Below, one piece after another: positions 58,741 through 64,000 of a stretch of 64,000 nt of DNA; the first letter of the stretch is position 1; each line of letters starts with the position of its first letter. The notes beneath the pieces are model-generated. The model did not search any database, had not been told where the DNA came from, and was given only the letters and a program-made list of their open reading frames with translations. The position numbers and the translations under genes are program-made. Where the stretch lies: NCBI GenBank assembly GCA_034440615.1, contig JAOTOM010005050.1, positions 247,001-311,000 of the forward strand, given 5' to 3'. The DNA is from Ashinkailepas kermadecensis (Eukaryota > Arthropoda > Thecostraca > Neolepadidae).

Positions 58741-59325
58741 CTCAAAAGGATATGCCTGAAGGATCCCCAACTGAGAACACTTTTCCGTCCGAATGATGGA
58801 CTCTCGAAACGGAGCTGTGGTAACACGAGCGCATCCTCAATGTGATGTGAATGTCACGTGGAAGTTATGCTATCGGAACGTCATGCTGAATGTTCGGGAT
58901 GGTCTCCGATGTGAATTTTTACAGGTTGTTGTTCAAAGCATGTGTGTGAAGCGTTGTAGAACGCCGAGCGTTTGAAACAAGTACTTCCGCAGTGATGCCG
59001 TATCGCATTCTGTTTTCCGTGGGGGTGGCTCAGTGCCAATGGATTGATGCATGCTCTATGCGATACTACGGGAGTATTTTACGAAGAACTGAACAGGTTC
59101 CCCTCGATCTTTGCATGGCTAATGAGGCGTTCTTGCGAAGCTTTTGGTAAACATGTCTCGGTCGTGGCAGAATTGGGAGCCATGAAGTCGGAGAACGCAA
59201 CAAGCTCTGTAGTTTAAAGAACAAATGACGGTTCATTGTCGCTTCACGTCACGTAATAACACGAACTTCGTGTTGTTTCATTTATAATTGACAACTGAAA
59301 TGCCATGCTATTATTGTTCAACCTC
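58741..59325. other. Non-coding stretch
   Basis: No feature recognised. Confidence 0.45.
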
Positions 59326-60840
59326 GCCTGGCCGAGGGGCTTTCACGACCCCCTCCATCCCTTCCTTCCGGGATAGCGGCAGAATAGCTGTACGCAGAGA
59401 CACGAAACTTTCAATACCTTCCCATGCATCTGCTTTCCATATATCGCGCAGATTTCACGTCAAGGTCATCAAAGGTCGTGTACCTGGGAGGGGTCGAGGA
59501 GAGTAATGTTCCAAAGTCTTCGAAGTGCCGTCATTCGGAATAGTTGCAACATATCAACACACAACTCGAATCATGCTGTTCCTTTGTGAAGACGAATAAC
59601 TGTGCTCTCACCAAATGTTAATAAGATAACGGTTGCTGACCTCAAGTTAGGTTGATTTCCGTGTTCATTTTCAACCGTATTCCATGGGAAAAATTGCATT
59701 TAAGGGTCAATTACCGTGCAGACAGGGGTAAAGTGGATGCAATGAACATCCTGGTTTAATATATATCAAAGGTGTATGGCATAAGATTAGGTCAAACATC
59801 ACGTGTATTCTACATAATGCTATCATGTTTCCGGCGACCGGTGCCGGCTGGACGGTCGGTGGGCCCCGTGACGGCGACGACCGGCCGCCCCAGTCGACTG
59901 ACTGCGGCGGCGGTCAGAACGCTCCTGCGCTGAACTTCGCGTGCTGACGCGGCAGGATCGCTGCTGGGCGCGACCGCTCGCCGATTGTAATACATGGGCT
60001 GTTGTTCATATTGTTATACATCCGCATTGCAGTCATTAGACCTCATTAACATTAAGCATGCTATCATATATATAGAATATTATTCCCTTTCGTGAAGTCA
60101 CATCTCAATTCGGTTTCAGCGCCACCTAAGCCGTGTGACATGGCATTGGAAGGCCAGCCAATGAGCGGAGTTGGTCGGACCTGATGTAATCTGACCTTAT
60201 TTGACCTGATTCATCTTTTCTATGGAATTGCTTCCAAAAATGCACACTTCTTCATCAGTTCTTCTTAAGAATAAAAATTTTCATACTTGAAAAGTAATGT
60301 GCCGAAGGTATTGAAGCTTGAACGTCCTTAATCTGACCATTCGACGTGGTTTGACCCGACCTTGGGATCTTCGGACGTCAAACAGATTTGTACATTTTGC
60401 TTGAAAGGATGTTGTATGTTCTGTTGAAAGGATCTAAGACATACATATTCATATTTTCCGGGTCATTCCCCAAGATAAAGATGATGTCACTGGGCTGACC
60501 TATTATAATCTTCATGAACCTCAATATGGCACAAAATGAAGCAATAAGCTTTTGCGTGAACACTGGGCTGTGTTGGCTTTCCGATGCTATTTTCCCTGTC
60601 TCCCTCGTTCGAAAGCTGTTTTTCCAGCCTGGTTCCGACCCAGACTGAGACATGTTATCCGGACCCTTTTTTACTATGCTCAATATAAATGGATTTATAT
60701 ATATTTGTTCGTGAGAAGCAACGCCAGAGGAAAAGAAGCTTACGTATTTAGTAGGAGGCTTTTATGAACCCCATCGCGTCGACCTGGCCCAGCGAAGGTG
60801 GCTTCACCGGTCGGCCTAGCAAGAGTTAATTGGCCTCCCC
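59326..60840. repeat. Dispersed repeat family 2, copy B
   Basis: It aligns with 18655-20160 in the same orientation and order. Shared words include ACGCAGAGACAC, CATGCATCTGC, GAATAGTTGCAA, TGACCTCAAG, TTTTCCAGTT/TTTTCCGGGT and AGCGAAGGTGG. It carries an extra 232 bp segment (59827-60058) missing from copy A. No coding capacity. Ends are approximate. Confidence 0.6.
59827..60058. mobile_element. Unclassified 232 bp insertion in family 2 copy B
   Basis: The segment is GC-rich at its left, absent from copy A, and bracketed by the 9 bp direct repeat TGCTATCAT (59818-59826 and 60059-60067). I see no inverted ends and no tRNA-like promoter, so the class is unknown. Confidence 0.6.
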
Positions 60841-61314
60841 AATGCCATTTTTGGGTGTTGATATATCTTGACATGGAATGATTTTTCTTTTAATCTGCGG
60901 ACGTCTTCACGCTAATTTATCAAATGCATTTCCATCTGGCTTGCATGTTTACCCCAGCACATTCGAAAATAGTACTTTCAAACTCCATTTGAAAAGTTCG
61001 ATCAGGAACGACACCGGCTTGGCCGAACACAAGTAATGTGCCGTTGTCTGTGTATCCAAATATGCATTGTAATACGCAGTCTATGTATGAAAATACCAAC
61101 GGGTTTTCTGATGAACGATTGAAGTATTTTTCTCAAATCAAATTTGCTCATTCTGCAAACTATATGAAGATTTTCGTTTTTGTCCACATCATAGCACTTC
61201 AACCTCGCCTCGACGATTAATCAATGACCTAAACTCGGAGCGGCGGGTATTAACTCCGGATCTCCTCCCAGTCAGCAAGTCTATTTCTGTTTTGCCTTGT
61301 TCGGGTGCTCCATC
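60841..61314. other. Non-coding stretch
   Basis: No feature recognised. TTCAACCTCGCCTCGAC near 61198 resembles the left end of family 2 and may be a stump. Confidence 0.4.
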
Positions 61315-62240
61315 TTAACACGCGCCCTGGAGGGCCTCTGAGAATTACGCGCACTGGAGGGGGGGCGGATTCCGCCCCCCTAAGATCTCGGCTCCTAGTA
61401 AAGCTGGAGGAACGAAATTCGCAGGGTGGATGGGCACGGTAGTGAACTCTATTGTGTGCAATTTTCGTGACCTTAGGTCAATATCTTCAAGGTCAAATGA
61501 GGTCAGATTGGCAAAATTTCCGGTTTTGCGTGGCTTGGCTTGTCATCGTTATGAATCGCTGTGATTGTGTTTAAATGCTCAAAAATGGGCATTAATGATG
61601 TTTTGGACATTACTAATGATGCAATGCAGATGATAGACCCAACATTTGACCTCAGGTCACCTACATAGCACCACTTTATCAGGTCAGTTACCTGTTCCAG
61701 TTACCGGAACCGGCCGCCCGCCCGACTGCTCCGTCGGGCAGCTCGGAGCAATCGGCTTCGTGAAGAAGGGAGTGAAGTACATGAATAAAGTATGGAAACG
61801 CAATGACAAACAGTACAAATGACAACCAGTAGTGCTTTATGGCAACATTCCAGTTGATCAAGTTTGGTTCCATTAACCTGTCATGAACTTGACCTGACTT
61901 GACCTTAGTGACCTAACATGACCTTGAAACTATACAGCATATCAATATGCATCAAACAAGTCCCTAGTGTTGCCTAGAACACTTCCCTTTTGTCAGCATA
62001 CTGGGAGCGCATCTGCGCCGATTTTTGTGGTCTGGCGCTATAACATTTTTTGACTTTAGCGGCCCCTAACTTGAAAAATTGTGCAGGCGATTTCCGTTTT
62101 TCTTACTTTAAACGACGCGCCGTTCATTTTTAAGCAGGTACGTCGAAAATCGCGTATATCGACCGGTAAAATTTGCAGCAGTTATTTGCGAAAAACCGGA
62201 GGGGTGGGCGGATTTCGCCCCCCTCCAGTGCGCGTGTTAA
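61315..62240. mobile_element. TTAA-flanked non-autonomous DNA transposon, copy 4
   Basis: TTAA at 61315-61318 and 62237-62240 flank TIRs TTAACACGCGCCCTGGAGGG and CCCCTCCAGTGCGCGTGTTA(A). It shows the same inner TIR-like motif, TGACCTTAGGTCA, TGACCTCAGGTCA, GCCCGAC/GTCGGGC hairpin and TGACCT cluster (about 61886-61925) as the others. No transposase. Confidence 0.93.
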
Positions 62241-62779
62241 TGCGCCGGTGGTGGTCGCAAAACCCTCCTGGCGAAGGTGGCTGCTGTTAACGGGCAGGAA
62301 TTAACGAAGCTAAACATGGCTCAGATATTTTACAAGATAATGTAGCTTTAAAAAGATAGATAAGCATTCTTAGCACTTACTAGGGAGACCATCCAAAGCT
62401 GGTGAGTTGTGTGCTCTTCCAGCATAAGACTGTGCTTGGCACTGTCGAATAGACCACACATACGCGGCCGTATCAGCTACAACAAAACATGCTGTCGTTC
62501 AATTTTCATCATACAGCAATGTGTAAATGCCCGTGCTTGATCTTGACTGGACTAATCAATTCCGTGCATTGCCGTGAAATAGGCCAACCTTCAAGTGTAA
62601 CGCCACAAATTGTCCCCACAAAGCTGTTACATCAGCTGTTAAATTATATTTGGTTATGAAAAGGAAGATTAAATAGAACACAGCCAGTGAATGACAAACA
62701 TGTCTGGTGCAGACGTGACTCATTTGGATAACCTGCGGCGCCTCGTGCTTGCTTTTTTAACCCGCGCCGTCTCGCGGGG
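62241..62779. other. Non-coding stretch
   Basis: No feature recognised. Confidence 0.45.
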
Positions 62780-63110
62780 TTACATTTTTTTAGTTTTCCA
62801 TCACTTATTTGTTTTGTATGTTTGCCCATCAGGGCTAAAATCGAAGATCCTGGCCAAGGTAAGCAATTTGTGTAAGGCTAAGCTTACATAAAATAAGGTT
62901 TCTGTGTGTTCTATCTATTAGAAAAAGGAAAATTATAAAATTCAAAAGTAAAAATTTTACAACTAAAAAAAAATGGAATGGGCGAGCATTTTGGGACCAT
63001 GGTCCATTTCGCCATCCTTTTCTGAATACAAAAAGAAAGTTTTGGTTTTAAAATCTACAACATGAACTTCCCAGAGCCAAACAAATTATGTCAATCGTAA
63101 CCACATAACC
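62780..63110. repeat. Dispersed repeat family 3, copy B (partial)
   Basis: It aligns with about 23040-23410: CCCATCAGGGCTAAAATCGA, TATTAGAAAAAGGAAAAT, GGACCATGGTCCATTTCGCC, CTTTTCTGA and AACTTCCCAGAGCCAAA. Only the central part of copy A is represented. Confidence 0.6.
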
Positions 63111-64000
63111 ACATAAACACAACATGACAATGAGGAGCAGTGTCGTGCCAGATCAAAAGTGAGTAAAGGGCACATGATTCTTGGATGTTATTATTCATAT
63201 TCTTTCAGAACGAAGAAACTTTTGTAGGTATAAGGAAGTATATTTTTGTACAAGAACAGCTTAAATTTAATATTGAGTTGCGATGAGTTCCTGAGATGAG
63301 ATGAGATGAGATTGCGAAGTGTTGGTTGCCTGGTGCACAACAACTTCCAATAATGCAACGGCAATAATAATGGACCACCTAATGATAGACATATTTTACT
63401 GTCCACGTGTTATTTTTTCGATGTTGAATATGACTCATTCTCAATGTATGGCGAATAACTTCTTTTTACTTTTCGTAAGTAAACATTAGTGTTCTATGTT
63501 TTATTAGTACACCTGTAGTCTATCTATAATCTCTTACTCGATTTCTTCTCCGGCTCACTGCTGTTTTGTTCATTGTTTTGAAGTGCTCTAAGGGGTAGGT
63601 GTGAGTGTAGCCGAATCATGGACATAATATGAGACGGACGTGCAATTCAACGTGAAACCGCTTTGGTCTGGCTTTGCATTGTCAATTAAAAACAATGCGT
63701 GAATGATGAATGAAATATTGCATGGCATTAGGACATGATGACAGCACAAGTGCGTGATATATGGGAGAAACTGACGCAGCGAAAGTGAGTCACAAATGTA
63801 ACGAGGCGAAAGGGCTGCCAATACAAAAACAGCAATTGATCCTGACCGGTCAGGCGTTGCGTTCCTGCGTCTGAGAGCCGTGCGGCGCATTGTTCGCCGC
63901 TAACGTGGCATTCTGCCGGCTGCCGTGCGGTCTGTGTGGCACTGCGGCGCCGGAGAACACTGCCTCGGCCGGCTGCCTCTGCCGGCTGCCAATGGGTGAT
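63111..64000. other. Non-coding stretch to the window edge
   Basis: No gene recognised. A GATGA repeat lies near 63285-63312, and a GC-rich GCCGGCTGCC repeat begins near 63915 and reaches the edge. Confidence 0.45.

Overview
This looks like a eukaryotic, invertebrate genomic window. There are no bacterial operons, Shine-Dalgarno sites or compact gene packing. The only confident host gene is a spliced, single-exon fragment of a NRF-6-like ('nose resistant to fluoxetine') membrane acyltransferase, a family expanded in arthropods, nematodes and other invertebrates. An arthropod (crustacean-like) or similar marine invertebrate is my best guess. No single diagnostic gene settles it.

Layout. 1-3240: intron plus a long coding exon of the acyltransferase gene on the + strand. 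3420-4402: first of four copies of a ~0.93 kb TTAA-flanked non-autonomous DNA transposon (others at 13834-14764, 32502-33434 and 61315-62240). 4.5-8.7 kb: AT-rich sequence with one small GC-rich island. 8891-9107: a 217 bp hAT-type MITE with a clean target-site duplication. 10.25-16.4 kb: a decayed Jockey/I-group LINE with a gag-like ORF1 and an endonuclease, reverse transcriptase and RNase H ORF2. TTAA copy 2 splits ORF2, and ORF2 reads in frame across the empty site. 17-38.5 kb: a very dense series of minisatellites (units of 20-67 bp, up to 3.1 kb long) interleaved with two other dispersed repeat families and a full-length tRNA-derived SINE at 29051-29226. 39726-40996: a 1.27 kb foldback palindrome. 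42.4-44.6 kb: a truncated SINE copy, a second tRNA-derived SINE and a decayed Penelope-like element. 45-58.7 kb: GC/CpG-rich patches, more minisatellites and weakly supported candidate exons. 59.3-63.1 kb: second copies of repeat families 2 and 3 and TTAA copy 4.

Most long open frames here (up to 1249 codons) are artefacts of stop-free tandem repeats. The window is therefore mainly a record of mobile-element insertion and tandem-repeat expansion around one real gene. I found no CRISPR, toxin, viral or gene-cluster system. The most informative observations are the precise nested insertions with readable target-site duplications, the giant inverted repeat, and repeats carrying arrays of transcription-factor-like half-sites (AGGTCA and CCAAT).
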